Positions 1-10,755 of a stretch of DNA of 64,000 nt are shown here, piece by piece; within the stretch, counting starts at the first letter, position 1; every line of letters begins with the position of its first letter. Below the pieces are notes generated by a model, which ran no database searches, had not been told where the DNA came from, and saw only the letters and a list, made by a program, of their open reading frames with translations. The DNA is from Pygmaiobacter massiliensis (GTDB lineage Bacteria; Bacillota; Clostridia; Oscillospirales; Ruminococcaceae). The stretch is taken from contig JALFTI010000021.1 of assembly GCA_022778585.1 (NCBI GenBank), forward strand, positions 124,001-188,000, given 5' to 3'. The translations under genes and the position numbers were made by a program.

Positions 1-288
1 TAAAGCGGCAATAAAAACGCTGCCCTTTTGCCATCGCCCGGCCTTTTGAAAAAGGCCTGCTTTCCTTAAAACTACATAAAAATGCCAACACACAGAAAAC
101 AGGCAGAATATCGAAAGCTTTAAAACTTTATCTTTTGAAGCGATTTTTTGGTTTTGATAAAAAAATAGTCTTTTCTGCGCCTGCTTTGTGTGTTATACTG
201 TTTTTTAAATAGCGGTAGCGGGTAAGCTGCTGCGCATTGCTTATAAAATAGACCCTGCCGCAGGGCCGGGCTGGATAAGGGGTAAAAG

Positions 289-1059
289 ATGGAAAAGACC
301 AATGAACTTTGGAAGCTGACCGCCCATGCGGTCAAACAGGGCGGTTACGACAAGGTTGTGCTGGCAGTAGGTTCCTGCGAAGCGCATGGCCAGCACCTGG
401 CGGAAGGCTGCGACACCTTTGTTTCTTACGAGCTGGCCCGCCGCACAGCCGACCGGGTGAAGGGAATGCTGGTATTGCCGCCGGTTACGGTGGGGTACAG
501 CGGCCACTACGATTCGTTCCCGTTTACCTTAACCTTGCAGTATGAAACGGTCATTCATGTGGTAGAGGATATCCTCACTTCGGTTTTGTCCAACGGCGTG
601 AACAAAATTTTAATTATCAACGGTCACGACGGCAACATTGCCCCCATTGAAATTGCCTGCCGCAAGGTGAAGGAAGCCTGGCCCGACGCCCGCATGCTGG
701 TGCTGGACGAGTGGTGGGTGACCGGCGGCAAGCTTTTGCCAGATCTGTTTGAGGTATGGGGCGGCCTGGGCCACGCCGGTGAAGGGGAAACCTCCATTGC
801 CTACCACATGTTCCCGCAGTATTGTGAACCGGAGCAGGCTACCTGTGTTGTGCCTCAGCTGCCGGATGGCATTAACATTAAATGGGATTTTGGCGAACTG
901 ACCAACACCGCCCAAACCGGCGACGCCACCAAGGGCACCGCTGAAAAGGGGAAAAAGATGGCCGACGCTTTGGTGGATTATCTGGAGCAGCTGGTTAACA
1001 AAATGGACGCCTGTGGATGGAACTATGCAACCCCTGGTGCCCAAAAGCCGCTGGGCTGA
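289..1059 (+). CDS. Creatininase family protein
   Basis: 256 aa ORF; VLAVGSCEAHGQHLAEGCDTF, NGHDGN and HAGEGETS motifs typical of the creatininase/amidohydrolase family; promoter-like TTATACT upstream. Confidence 0.85.
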   Translation: MEKTNELWKLTAHAVKQGGYDKVVLAVGSCEAHGQHLAEGCDTFVSYELARRTADRVKGMLVLPPVTVGYSGHYDSFPFTLTLQYETVIHVVEDILTSVLSNGVNKILIINGHDGNIAPIEIACRKVKEAWPDARMLVLDEWWVTGGKLLPDLFEVWGGLGHAGEGETSIAYHMFPQYCEPEQATCVVPQLPDGINIKWDFGELTNTAQTGDATKGTAEKGKKMADALVDYLEQLVNKMDACGWNYATPGAQKPLG

Positions 1060-1110
1060 GCTTTGAAAGCACAGGGGACAGCTTGCCCAGGGCTGCAGCC
1101 TAAAAGAATA

Positions 1111-1143
1111 AAAAGCGTGGGGCGGCCTGCTCCGCGCTTTTTT
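1111..1143 (+). terminator. Rho-independent terminator
   Basis: AAAAGCGTGGGGCGGCCTGCTCCGCGCTTTTTT hairpin with T-run downstream of the creatininase gene. Confidence 0.6.
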
Positions 1144-1400
1144 GCGCCAAGGCATAAAGCAAAGGCACAGGGGTGGTTTATGGCATAAAGCCATAGCAAA
1201 AGCCAGGCGCTCACAAAGGCAAAACGCTTTGCTTTATACGCTGCCGCGGCCATAAGCCATAAAAAGTTTACAAACCGGCCAAACTTTTGTGAGGGCTAAA
1301 GTTTGTAAAGTGGGTGAAAATACAGTATAATATTTGCTGAATTGGCCGCCTGGCAGCGGCTTGGCAATTTGCCGTACAGAAAGGAAAGGAAACAGCTAGT

Positions 1401-3230
1401 ATGAACAAAAGTTCTGCCTATGACGCTACGCCCGGCCAGGGAGGGGGCACGGTGAAAAAAACACTGATTAACCTGCTGGTTACCCTGGTGTTTGGCCTTG
1501 TGTATTTTTACCTGGAATTGCCGGCACTGAACCTGCACGACCAGGAATTTTATGTTTTTGTATTTTTGCTGTCGGCGGTGTGGTGCGTCAGCTCCATTTT
1601 AACCTCTGGCCTGTGGAAGTTGCAGGGGCAGGGTGACTTTTTCCGGTCGGTAAAAAACAACTGCCGGCTGCCGCTTATTATCTGCGCTGCATTGGTGGTT
1701 ATTTTCCTGCTGGGCAGCCTGCTTTCCAGTGTTATTTTGCGGGCCGGCAGCTACAGCAAACTGTTAAGTTTTGAAACCGGGGACTTTTCTACCGATGTAA
1801 CCCAGGTGTCCTACGACCAAATTCCCATGCTGGACGCGGACAGCGCTTCCAAGCTGGCTGACCGTAAGCTGGGCGAGCTTTCGGACATGGTAAGCCAGTT
1901 TGAAGTGTCGGACACCAATACCCAAATCAATTACCAGGACCGGCCGGTGCGGGTTGCACCACTGGTATACGGCGACTTGATTAAATGGTTCAACAACCGC
2001 TCGGAAGGGCTGCCCGCCTATGTGCTGATTGACATGGTAACCCAGAATGTGGAGGTTGTGCGGCTGGAAGAGGGGATGAAGTATACCCCGGCCGAACATT
2101 TTTCCCGCAATTTGTACCGTCACCTGCGTTTTTCTTACCCCACCTATATGTTCGATGAACCCACCTTTGAAATTGACGAAGAGGGGACTCCGTATTGGAT
2201 CTGCCCGCGGCTGGTTATGACCATTGGCCTGTTTGGTGGGCGGGACATTGACGGCGCGGTGCTGGTAAACGCCATTACCGGCGAAAGCACCTACTACGAC
2301 GCGGAGGATGTGCCCAGCTGGGTGGACCGGGTGTACAACGCCGACCTGATTGTGGAGCAGTACGACTATTACGGCCAGTACCACAACGGGTTTTTAAACT
2401 CCATTTTTGGGCAAAAAGGGGTAACCGTTACCACCGATGGCTATAACTATATGGCCATGGACGATGATGTGTATATGTACACCGGCATCACCTCGGTGGG
2501 GGGCGACCAGTCGAATGTGGGCTTTATTTTAACAAACCAGCGCACCAAGCAGACCACCTATTACCAGGTGGCTGGCGCTACCGAATATTCGGCCCGCTCT
2601 TCGGCCGAAGGTGTGGTACAGCATTTGGCATATAAGTCCACCTTCCCGTTGCTTTTGAATATTGGGGGCGAGCCCACCTATTTTATGTCCCTGAAGGATA
2701 ACGCCGGGCTGGTGAAGATGTATGCCATGGTAAATGTGCGCCAGTACCAGGTGGTGGCAACCGGTTCCACCGTGGCCGAATGCCAGGCGGAGTACGAGAA
2801 GCTGCTTTTGCAGAACGATATTACTGAACAAACCCCCACCGTGACCGGCCGTGTAGAAGGGGTTGTGACAGAAAAGCGGGAGGCCGTAATAGGGGGCGAC
2901 ACCTATTACTACCTGAAGCTGCAGGGGCAGGAAGGCTATTTCTCTCTGCGGGCGGCCGACAATGAACTGGCGGTTATTTTGAACACAGGCGACTGGGTAG
3001 AGATGGACGCGGCCGCCGACCAGCAAAATTCCATTCGCTCGGCAAAGCTTTTGCAGTATACCCCCTCAGGACAGCCGGCCCAGCCGGAAAGCACTCCGCA
3101 GCAGATGCAAAGCGACAGCACACAAACCGAGGCCCAAACGGGAGAAAGTGAACCCGAAAGTCAAAGTGCCGCCCAGCCGGATGCTTCTCAGCCGCAAGAT
3201 GACCAGCAGGCACAAAGCGAAGAGACCTGA
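1401..3230 (+). CDS. Large membrane-anchored protein of unknown function with Q/S/E-rich C-terminal tail
   Basis: 609 aa ORF; N-terminal hydrophobic segments, long extracytoplasmic-like region, low-complexity tail; GAAAGGAAAGG upstream of the start region. Confidence 0.8.
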   Translation: MNKSSAYDATPGQGGGTVKKTLINLLVTLVFGLVYFYLELPALNLHDQEFYVFVFLLSAVWCVSSILTSGLWKLQGQGDFFRSVKNNCRLPLIICAALVVIFLLGSLLSSVILRAGSYSKLLSFETGDFSTDVTQVSYDQIPMLDADSASKLADRKLGELSDMVSQFEVSDTNTQINYQDRPVRVAPLVYGDLIKWFNNRSEGLPAYVLIDMVTQNVEVVRLEEGMKYTPAEHFSRNLYRHLRFSYPTYMFDEPTFEIDEEGTPYWICPRLVMTIGLFGGRDIDGAVLVNAITGESTYYDAEDVPSWVDRVYNADLIVEQYDYYGQYHNGFLNSIFGQKGVTVTTDGYNYMAMDDDVYMYTGITSVGGDQSNVGFILTNQRTKQTTYYQVAGATEYSARSSAEGVVQHLAYKSTFPLLLNIGGEPTYFMSLKDNAGLVKMYAMVNVRQYQVVATGSTVAECQAEYEKLLLQNDITEQTPTVTGRVEGVVTEKREAVIGGDTYYYLKLQGQEGYFSLRAADNELAVILNTGDWVEMDAAADQQNSIRSAKLLQYTPSGQPAQPESTPQQMQSDSTQTEAQTGESEPESQSAAQPDASQPQDDQQAQSEET

Positions 3231-3892
3231 CTGTAACCCCCTGGGAAAATACCCATAAGCTGTGCGGGAAAGCCGGTGTGCCCCAAATACCGGTTTCGCT
3301 GCAAAGTTTTGCGCACAAGTGTTTAAGGGGGCAAATCAAGCTTCAAAGGCTTGCTTTGCCCCCTTTTTACATGCTCACCCCTTAAACTTATAGCAACAAA
3401 CTGCTTTGTAGCCCAAAGGCGCAGCTTTGGCGGCAGAAAGGTGAAAGTCCGGCAGGTACTGTTGGTGGTTTTAAACAGGCTTTGCTGGTGCCACAAAATA
3501 AAACCGGGTTTTAACCGGCCGGCATTTTTGCTGTGTTACATGGGCTAAAGAGTTTAAGCTTTTAAAAAATGGCAAAAATAGACCGTTTTTTTGCAAAAAG
3601 ACTTGTGTGTAAAAGATAAGCTGCGGTATACTAAATATTTAGTGGGTCTATAAGGCAAAGCGCTGTTCAAGGTGACTGCCGGCTGTTTTACAAAGCCTGC
3701 GTGGCAAAAACTGCTGGCAGGAATGCAGCTGCATGGCGCTTAGCGCGAAGGGGGTAAGAGCGCTTTCTTTAAAGTTTGTTAGGCGTTTCTTCATAAAGAT
3801 TCCATAATTATTTTGGATAATAAATGTGAAAGCATAAAACCCGTGTGCTGGTGAAAAAGGCGGCGCGGTTTTGCATAAAAGGAGAGAAAAAC

Positions 3893-4300
3893 ATGAAAGA
3901 AAAAATGCGGGCATTTATGACCGGCCGATATGGTATGGACAGCCTGGGCCAATTTTTAAGCCGGCTTTCGCTGGCGCTTTTGGTGACGGCTATTCTGCTG
4001 CGCCAAAGCGGTGCGGCGCGGGCATTGTCGGTAATGGCCTGCATATTGCTGGTTTTGTGCTATTTTCGCATTTTTTCCCGCAATACAAACGCCCGGGTTC
4101 GGGAAAACTATGCCTTTTATATGGTGCGCCAGAACACGGTGGGGCGAATAAAAGCCGCCTTTGGCCGGCTGCGGGACCACAATAGCCACTGCTTTTTTAA
4201 ATGTCCTTCCTGCGGGCAGATGGTGCGGGTACCGAAAGGGCGCGGCCTGATTGACATTACCTGTCCCAAATGCCGCTGCGAGTTTAGGGAAAAGAGCTGA
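3893..4300 (+). CDS. Small membrane protein with C-terminal zinc ribbon (CPSCGQ...CPKC)
   Basis: ORF from ATG 3893 preceded by AAGGAGAG; two hydrophobic segments then two CxxC pairs. Confidence 0.75.
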   Translation: MKEKMRAFMTGRYGMDSLGQFLSRLSLALLVTAILLRQSGAARALSVMACILLVLCYFRIFSRNTNARVRENYAFYMVRQNTVGRIKAAFGRLRDHNSHCFFKCPSCGQMVRVPKGRGLIDITCPKCRCEFREKS

Positions 4301-4304
4301 TCGG

Positions 4305-5153
4305 ATGTACGGATATATCATCATCAATGAGGACAGCCTGCCCAAAGAGGAGGCAGACCGGTACCACGCATACTACTGTGGGCTGTGCCGGGCGCTGGGG
4401 GACGGGCATGGCTTGTGCGGCCGGCTGACCCTTTCCTATGATCTGACCTTTCTGTCTATGTTGCTTTCGGGCCTGTACGAGCCCGAAGAAGAGTTCGGCG
4501 AAAGCCGCTGTGCATTGCACCCCGGCCGTCCCTGCCCGTGGGTTTCCACCAGTGTGGAGCAATATGTGGCGGATATGAGCGTGGCGCTGGCCTACCACCG
4601 CTGTGACGATGATTGGCGGGACGAACGCAAATATTCGGCGCTGGCCATGAAAAATGCGCTGGCTAAACGGTACAGCCAGGTTTGCGAGCGCTGGCCCCGC
4701 CAGGCTGCGGCCATTGGCCACAGTATGCAGCAGCTTTTGCGCTGCGAAGAAGCCCAAAGCAGTGATCTTGACGAGGTTTCCGGCTGTTTTGGCCTGATGA
4801 TGAGCACGCTTTTTGTCATGAAGTCGGATGAATGGAGCGTAACCTTACGAGAGATGGGATATGCGCTGGGCAAGTTTATCTATCTGATGGATGCTTACGA
4901 CGACCTGGAGCGGGACAAAAAGCATAAACGGTATAACCCGCTGTTGGCGCTTTCCCAGCAGCCGGATTATGAAGAACGAATACACGAAATTTTAACCATG
5001 CTGATGGCCCAGTGTGCCGGCGCGTTTGAACGGCTGCCGGTGTTGCGCAATGCACAGGTTTTGCGCAATATTTTGTATTCCGGCGTGTGGACCCGCTACG
5101 CCCAGATCCAGAGCCAGAAAACGGTCCGCAAGAAAAAGAAGGAGCAGGAATGA
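4305..5153 (+). CDS. DUF5685-like family protein
   Basis: [32 protein letters not shown]... N-terminus and DAYDDLERD motif; follows the zinc-ribbon ORF directly. Confidence 0.7.
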   Translation: MYGYIIINEDSLPKEEADRYHAYYCGLCRALGDGHGLCGRLTLSYDLTFLSMLLSGLYEPEEEFGESRCALHPGRPCPWVSTSVEQYVADMSVALAYHRCDDDWRDERKYSALAMKNALAKRYSQVCERWPRQAAAIGHSMQQLLRCEEAQSSDLDEVSGCFGLMMSTLFVMKSDEWSVTLREMGYALGKFIYLMDAYDDLERDKKHKRYNPLLALSQQPDYEERIHEILTMLMAQCAGAFERLPVLRNAQVLRNILYSGVWTRYAQIQSQKTVRKKKKEQE

Positions 5154-5854
5154 GAGATCCTTACGATATTCTGGGGGTGGCCCGCACCGCCAGCGATGAC
5201 GATGTGAAAAAAGCATACCGGGCGCTTTGCAAAAAATATCACCCGGACCTAAACCCCGGCGACAGCGCGGCCGAAGAAAAATTTAAACAGGTGCAGGCCG
5301 CGTACGATGAGGTGATGCGCCAGCGCCAGACAGGCGGTGCAAGCGGCGGGTATTATGGCTCAAACAGCCCGGGCGGCTTTTATGGCTGGGGACCGTCTGG
5401 GCCGTTTTGGGGGTTCGGTTTTGGCGACGATGAGCCGGGCAGCTACCGCCAGCAGGACCCGTTTGGCCGGTATACCGCAGGCCAACAGGACGAATCCAAC
5501 GAAATGCAGGCCGCCCGCAGTTATTTGAATGCCCGCCACTATGCTGAAGCGCTGAATGCGCTGAACCTGGTGGATCCCACCGCCCGTACTGCCCGCTGGT
5601 ATTATTATGCGGCCCTGGCAAGCGCCGGGCTGGGCAACCGCATTAATGCGTTGGAATATGCCCGCACGGCGGTGGAAAAAGAGCCCAATAACGCCCAGTA
5701 CCGCCAGCTGCTCGACCAGCTGCAAAACCAGGGCCAAACCTATTACAATACGGCCCGCAGCTATGGACCCCCCACCTTCAGTGTGGGAAGGTTTTGTTTA
5801 ACGGTTTGGCTTTTGCAGCTGCTTTCAGCCCTTTGCTGCCGTTGCCGGCTGTAA
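5150..5854 (+). CDS. J-domain (DnaJ-like) protein with TPR-like C-terminal region
   Basis: [38 protein letters not shown] with HPD motif; ATGA overlap with upstream ORF stop. Confidence 0.85.
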   Translation: MRDPYDILGVARTASDDDVKKAYRALCKKYHPDLNPGDSAAEEKFKQVQAAYDEVMRQRQTGGASGGYYGSNSPGGFYGWGPSGPFWGFGFGDDEPGSYRQQDPFGRYTAGQQDESNEMQAARSYLNARHYAEALNALNLVDPTARTARWYYYAALASAGLGNRINALEYARTAVEKEPNNAQYRQLLDQLQNQGQTYYNTARSYGPPTFSVGRFCLTVWLLQLLSALCCRCRL

Positions 5855-5917
5855 GCCGTTTACAAAACGGCAAAACACCCTAGTATATGGCAGATATAGA
5901 GAATACAAAAAATAAAA

Positions 5918-5957
5918 CACAAACGCACACAAGGCAAGCTGCCCTGTGTGCGTTTTT
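5918..5957 (+). terminator. Rho-independent terminator
   Basis: AACGCACACAAGGC..GCCCTGTGTGCGTTTTTT hairpin. Confidence 0.6.
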
Positions 5958-6427
5958 TGCTGGCGCTTTTCGGTTTGCAGAAGGCGTATGGGGTTTTGGC
6001 AAAATGTTCGGGTGCGCCTGATTGGGTTTTGCAGAAAAAGCCTTTGCCCCAAAAGCCCGCGTGTTTTTGTGCCGTATGTTCTGGAAAAGGCGGCGGTAAA
6101 CGTGTTTTTTGCGGAGATGACGACAAAGGGCGGTAAGCGTCGTTTTATAGACCGAAAAGACCCTTTGCAGCAGGCCTTTGCCCGCAAACGGACAGCGCTT
6201 TGTTGACAGCGAGTTTGAATTATTATATGGTTGTAATGGGAATATGCTAAAAGAAAAAGCCTGCAGCTGTGCTGGCGCAGGTACTGCGGCAGGGGATGAA
6301 CGCCGGGCAAAAGAAGGCCGGCGCCCTTTTACAGAAGAAATCCGTTACAGAAGAAATCCGCGCCCGGACGGTTAATCGATTTGGCTTTTTGCAAAATTTG
6401 CCGGTGCGCAGTGTGAGGAGGTATAGA

Positions 6428-7126
6428 ATGGAACCCATTTTGGAATGCCGGAACCTTTATAAAAGCTACCGGGGAAAGCCGGCGCTGCGGGGGTTGAACC
6501 TTTCGGTGTACGCCGGGCGGATTGTGGGGCTTTTGGGCCCCAATGGCAGCGGCAAAACCACCCTGATTAAGTTGGCCTGCGGGCTGCTTACCCCCACATC
6601 GGGCCAGGTGCTTATTAAGGGGCGGGCACCCGACGCTACAACCAAGGCGTTGGTGTCCTACCTGCCGGACCGCAACTATTTGGAAAACTGGATGACCGTG
6701 CAGCAGGCTTTGACCTTTTTTGAAGAGTTTTATCAGGACTTTGACCCTGCCCGTGCGGCGGATATGCTCAGCCGGCTGAACATTCGGCCCGATATGCGGT
6801 TTGGCAGCCTTTCCAAAGGTACCAAGGAGAAGGTGCAGCTGATTCTGGTCATGAGCCGCAGAGCCTCGCTGTACCTGCTGGATGAACCGATCGGCGGGGT
6901 GGACCCGGCTGCCCGGGACTATATCCTCTCCACCATTATCAACAATTACGACCCCGGCGCCACGGTGCTGATCTCCACCCATCTGATTGCCGATGTGGAA
7001 AAGGTGCTGGACGATGTGGTGTTTATTCGGCAGGGGCTGGTGGAACTGTGCGCTACGGTGCAGGAGATCCGCGAAGAAAAAGGCTGCAGTGTGGATGAGC
7101 TGTTTCGGGAGGTGTACAAATGTTAG
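6428..7126 (+). CDS. ABC transporter ATP-binding protein
   Basis: Walker A GPNGSGKTT, LSKGTKEKVQ signature, LLDEPIGGVDP Walker B; ATG 6428 preceded by GAGGAGG. Confidence 0.9.
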   Translation: MEPILECRNLYKSYRGKPALRGLNLSVYAGRIVGLLGPNGSGKTTLIKLACGLLTPTSGQVLIKGRAPDATTKALVSYLPDRNYLENWMTVQQALTFFEEFYQDFDPARAADMLSRLNIRPDMRFGSLSKGTKEKVQLILVMSRRASLYLLDEPIGGVDPAARDYILSTIINNYDPGATVLISTHLIADVEKVLDDVVFIRQGLVELCATVQEIREEKGCSVDELFREVYKC

Positions 7127-7965
7127 GCAAACTGTTCCGGTACGAAATGAAGGCCACCGGGCGGATTATTCTGCCGTTTTACTTAGGGCTGGCCGTGCTT
7201 GCACTGGTATGCCGGCTAAGCGGTGTGTTTTCCGAAAGCAAGCCTTCTGGCCAGCTGGGGGGCGTGGTTTCCGAACTGCAGCTGCTGGGCCTTATGGTAT
7301 ATTGGACATTGCTGGTAGCCACCTTTGTGGTGGTGTTTGTGGTTATGCTTACCCGGTTTTACAAAAATTTGTACGGCGGGGGCGGGTATTTAATGCACAC
7401 CCTACCGGTAACAACCGCCCAAAAAATTTGGAGCAAGGCGCTGGCCAGCGCAGTGTGGGGAATTGCCTCGCTGGCAGTGGTTCTGTTAACGGCCCTGATT
7501 TTGTTTTTGGGTACCGATGTGCTGGACTTTTTGTGGTATTTATGGCCGACCCTGGGCGAACTGTGGCAGCAGCTTTTGTGGTATATTTTGCCCGGCGGCA
7601 TAGACCCAGTGTCCGGTTTCTGGCTGGTGATTTTACTTTTGGAATTTTTGGCGCTTTTGGTTTTTTCGGTGCTATTAAGCTCCATGGCCTGCTACTTTTT
7701 CCTTTCACTGGGCCAGCAGATGGGACGCCACAAGGTACTGGGCGCTTTTTTAAGCTATATTGGGTTTGTGGTGGTATGGCAGCTTATCAATATGGTGCTG
7801 AATATCAGCGGGCTGTATGAGGGGGCGGCTTATCTTACCATGCGCCACCCATTGCCCGGGTTGGCGCTGACCCTTTTGATAGAGGTGGTATTGGTGGGCG
7901 GCTTGTTTTTTGCCAGCTACTTTGGCACCTATTACCTGATGAACCGCAAACTGAACCTGGAGTAA
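7120..7965 (+). CDS. ABC transporter permease
   Basis: 281 aa, multiple hydrophobic segments, overlaps the end of the ATPase gene. Confidence 0.8.
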   Translation: MLGKLFRYEMKATGRIILPFYLGLAVLALVCRLSGVFSESKPSGQLGGVVSELQLLGLMVYWTLLVATFVVVFVVMLTRFYKNLYGGGGYLMHTLPVTTAQKIWSKALASAVWGIASLAVVLLTALILFLGTDVLDFLWYLWPTLGELWQQLLWYILPGGIDPVSGFWLVILLLEFLALLVFSVLLSSMACYFFLSLGQQMGRHKVLGAFLSYIGFVVVWQLINMVLNISGLYEGAAYLTMRHPLPGLALTLLIEVVLVGGLFFASYFGTYYLMNRKLNLE

Positions 7966-7975
7966 AGGAGAAAAA

Positions 7976-8185
7976 ATGGAACATAAACCTTACTGCTGCC
8001 CAAAATGCGGCAACGGAGCATATGTGACCGACCAACTGCAGGCTACCGGCGGCAATTTTGCTAAGCTTTTCGATATACAGAATAAGCGCTTTGTTACCGT
8101 AAGCTGTACCCGATGCGGCTATACCGAACTGTACCGTCAGCCGGAGGACGGCGCGATGGATGTGCTGGACTTTTTGTTTGGCTAA
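7976..8185 (+). CDS. Zinc-ribbon domain protein
   Basis: 69 aa with CCPKCGN and CTRCGYTELYR motifs; AAAGGAG RBS. Confidence 0.8.
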   Translation: MEHKPYCCPKCGNGAYVTDQLQATGGNFAKLFDIQNKRFVTVSCTRCGYTELYRQPEDGAMDVLDFLFG

Positions 8186-8205
8186 CAGTAAAAGAGAATA
8201 AAGCA

Positions 8206-8237
8206 AAAAACGGCGGGGCTATTGCCCCGCCGTTTTT
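8206..8237 (+). terminator. Rho-independent terminator
   Basis: AAAAAACGGCGGGGCTATTGCCCCGCCGTTTTT perfect hairpin. Confidence 0.85.
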
Positions 8238-8537
8238 GTCGTTTTACCCTGCGATTTTTGGAAAAACAAAATGGCTTTTAATGGGCACACAGGGAAAACG
8301 CAGGCCCCCTGCCGGATGTAAGGCGTTTTAAAGCTGCATAGCCAAAAAGAAAGTCTTAGCTGGCATGTTTGTGTTCTGAGTCGGCAAAACAGGTGTGTTT
8401 TTCTTTGAAAACACAAAAGGGGACTATGCAAATAGACGAGGTCTGGTATACTGGTAAAAGGTTTAAAAAAGGCAGCAACAAAAAACGCTGCAAAGGCGTG
8501 CGCTTTGGCAGGCCTGTGGATTTGTGGGAGGAATTTT

Positions 8538-9410
8538 ATGCGGCAAAAACAAAAAGCGCGGATTACAGTGGCGGCCTGTATGGCAACCTTTGGCACCCTG
8601 GCGCCCTTTGTGCGGCAGATTGAATTGAGCTCTGCCCAGCTTGCCTTGTGGCGGGCTGTTTTGGCCGCGGTGCTTTTGGGGGGCTATTTGGCGGTAAGCC
8701 GCCGTACCCCCAACTGGCGTGCGCTATACAAGGCGCTGCCCGCGCTGCTTTTATCAGGCGCTGCCATGGGCATTAACTGGATTTTGCTGTTTGAAGCCTA
8801 CCGGTATACCACGGTGGCGGTTGCAACCTTAAGCTACTATTTTGCCCCGGTGCTGGTGACGGTATTGTCGGTTCCGCTGTATAAAGAAAAGATCTCAGTA
8901 AAGCAGGCGGGGTGTTTTGCGGCCAGCACGGCCGGCCTTTTTTTCATTGTGGGGGCAAATGGCTTTGGCACCGGCAGCTCCAATGCGCTGGGGGTGGCCT
9001 TTGGCCTGGCAGCGGCTGCATTTTACGCGGGGGTTATTCTGCTTAACAAATCCATTTTGCAGGTGGGGGGAATACAGCGCACCTTTGTGCAGTTTTTGGC
9101 TGCCATTGTGGTGCTGGCCCCTTATGTGGCGCTGCAGGACGGCCTTTCGCTGGCCGGGCTTTCCTGTACCGGCTGGCTTTCCCTTTTGGTGGTGGGGCTT
9201 TTGCATACCGGGCTTATCTACTGCTTATATTTTTCTGCTATGGAGCATCTGCCCGGGCAGGAGCTGGCTATTTTAAGCTATATTGACCCGTTGGTTTCGG
9301 TGGCGGTTTCGGTGGCGGTTTTGCACGAACCGCTTTCGCCGGCCCAGCTTTTGGGCGGCGCCATGATATTGGGCTTTACCCTGCTGAATGAGCGCTTGGC
9401 TGACAGGTAA
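8538..9410 (+). CDS. EamA/DMT family transporter
   Basis: About 290 aa, duplicated hydrophobic EamA pattern; GGGAGGAATTTT RBS upstream of ATG 8538. Confidence 0.85.
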   Translation: MRQKQKARITVAACMATFGTLAPFVRQIELSSAQLALWRAVLAAVLLGGYLAVSRRTPNWRALYKALPALLLSGAAMGINWILLFEAYRYTTVAVATLSYYFAPVLVTVLSVPLYKEKISVKQAGCFAASTAGLFFIVGANGFGTGSSNALGVAFGLAAAAFYAGVILLNKSILQVGGIQRTFVQFLAAIVVLAPYVALQDGLSLAGLSCTGWLSLLVVGLLHTGLIYCLYFSAMEHLPGQELAILSYIDPLVSVAVSVAVLHEPLSPAQLLGGAMILGFTLLNERLADR

Positions 9411-9930
9411 GGACCAAGTATACAAAGGTTTATTTGTTTGGCATGTACTTACTGTTTTTTGCATAGTTTTATATAAAGGCAAAAGCTTGCATGATGGCCA
9501 GGAAAGCAGCGGCTGCATTGCCATATGCGGTTTAGAAGGGGTATCGGCCATAGCTGTGGCGGCAAAGGCGTGCAGCGCCGTTTTAAGCCCCATGGCCGAT
9601 TGTAAACCTGTGGTAAACAAAGCAAAATCATGGCGGATAAACAAATGTTTTATGCCCCAAAAGTATTTATAACAATACAAAAAAGGCATTAGACAGCGAA
9701 AAAAAGGCGTAGTATTCTTTTTTATGGTAAAACGCCTGAAAAAGCGGCGGTTGACAGTGGGTGCAGCCGCCGTTTTTTTGTATAAAAAGCCAGCCGGCAA
9801 AATAAAACTGCCGTGGCCAATAAAGCAGATGACAAGTGTGAGGGGATAAAAACGCTGTGCAATAGCTGTACTTTGCAAAAGCTTGGGCTTGAGGCAGGCT
9901 GTAAGCGGCGTGTGGGCAAGAGAGGCAAAA

Positions 9931-10665
9931 ATGAACAGACAGACCACTTTACAGCTGCCGCAAACAGCACAGCAGGGGCTTAACGCAAACCAACTAAAGC
10001 TGATTGCGGTGGTGGCAATGGTAATTGACCACTGCACCATTGTTTTTGTGCCGGATGATTTTTGGGCCGTTTGGATTTTGCGGATGATAGGCAGAATGAC
10101 CGCGCCAATCATGTGCTATTTTGTGGCCCAGGGGTATTACCATACCCGCAGCCTGCCGCGGTATATGGGCCGGCTGCCGTTAGTGGGGCTGGCAGCGCAT
10201 ATTCCGCACAATTTGTGTTTTGGGTATAGCCTTTGGCGGTTTTGGCAGGCGACCGATGTTATGTTTGCCCTGCTATTTGGCCTGGTTGCGCTGGCGGTGT
10301 GGAAAGGCGAACGGTTTGCCCTGTGGCAAAAGGCGCTGGCAGTGTGCGGCTGCTGCATGCTGGCGTATTCGTCCGACTGGAACTATATTGCGGTGCTTTG
10401 GGTGCTGGGTATGGGAGTTTTTTACCAGGATAAGCAAGGCCAACTGCGCGCTTTTTTGCTGGTGGCGGCTGTATACCTGCTGCAGCCGTTTATTTATGGA
10501 ACCACTCTGCACTATGCCAGCCGGTTTGGTGTGTTTTTTGCCTTTTTACTTTTGTGGCACTACAATGGGCAGCACGGCAGCAAAAGCCGCCTGGTTCAGT
10601 GGGGGTTTTACTGGTTTTACCCACTTCACCTGCTTTTGCTGTGGTGGCTGGGATCTGTGTTGTAA
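9931..10665 (+). CDS. TraX family protein
   Basis: NANQLKLIAVVAMVIDHC...RMIGRMTAPIMCYFVAQGYYHTRS; polytopic membrane pattern typical of TraX. Confidence 0.8.
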   Translation: MNRQTTLQLPQTAQQGLNANQLKLIAVVAMVIDHCTIVFVPDDFWAVWILRMIGRMTAPIMCYFVAQGYYHTRSLPRYMGRLPLVGLAAHIPHNLCFGYSLWRFWQATDVMFALLFGLVALAVWKGERFALWQKALAVCGCCMLAYSSDWNYIAVLWVLGMGVFYQDKQGQLRAFLLVAAVYLLQPFIYGTTLHYASRFGVFFAFLLLWHYNGQHGSKSRLVQWGFYWFYPLHLLLLWWLGSVL

Positions 10666-10672
10666 AAGCTGT

Positions 10673-10707
10673 AAAAGGCCGGCAGAATACCTGCCGGCCT
10701 TTTTTGT
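10673..10707 (+). terminator. Rho-independent terminator
   Basis: AAAAGGCCGGCAGAATACCTGCCGGCCTTTTTT. Confidence 0.85.
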
Positions 10708-10755
10708 GTTTTTCAGATAGTAGCTTTTGTTTTAAAAGCCTGGCTTTGGCGGCGC

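Noticed and set aside
3425-3465. GTGAAAGTCCGGCAGGTACTG resembling the RNase P core GAGGAAAGTCCGGGC
   Set aside because: Only a partial match, no ACAGAAA element or matching distal core found in the surrounding intergenic sequence
9293-9334. Tandem repeat GTTTCGGTGGCG x2 in the EamA gene
   Set aside because: In-frame coding repeat (VSVAVSVAVL) in a TM helix; nothing beyond normal coding bias
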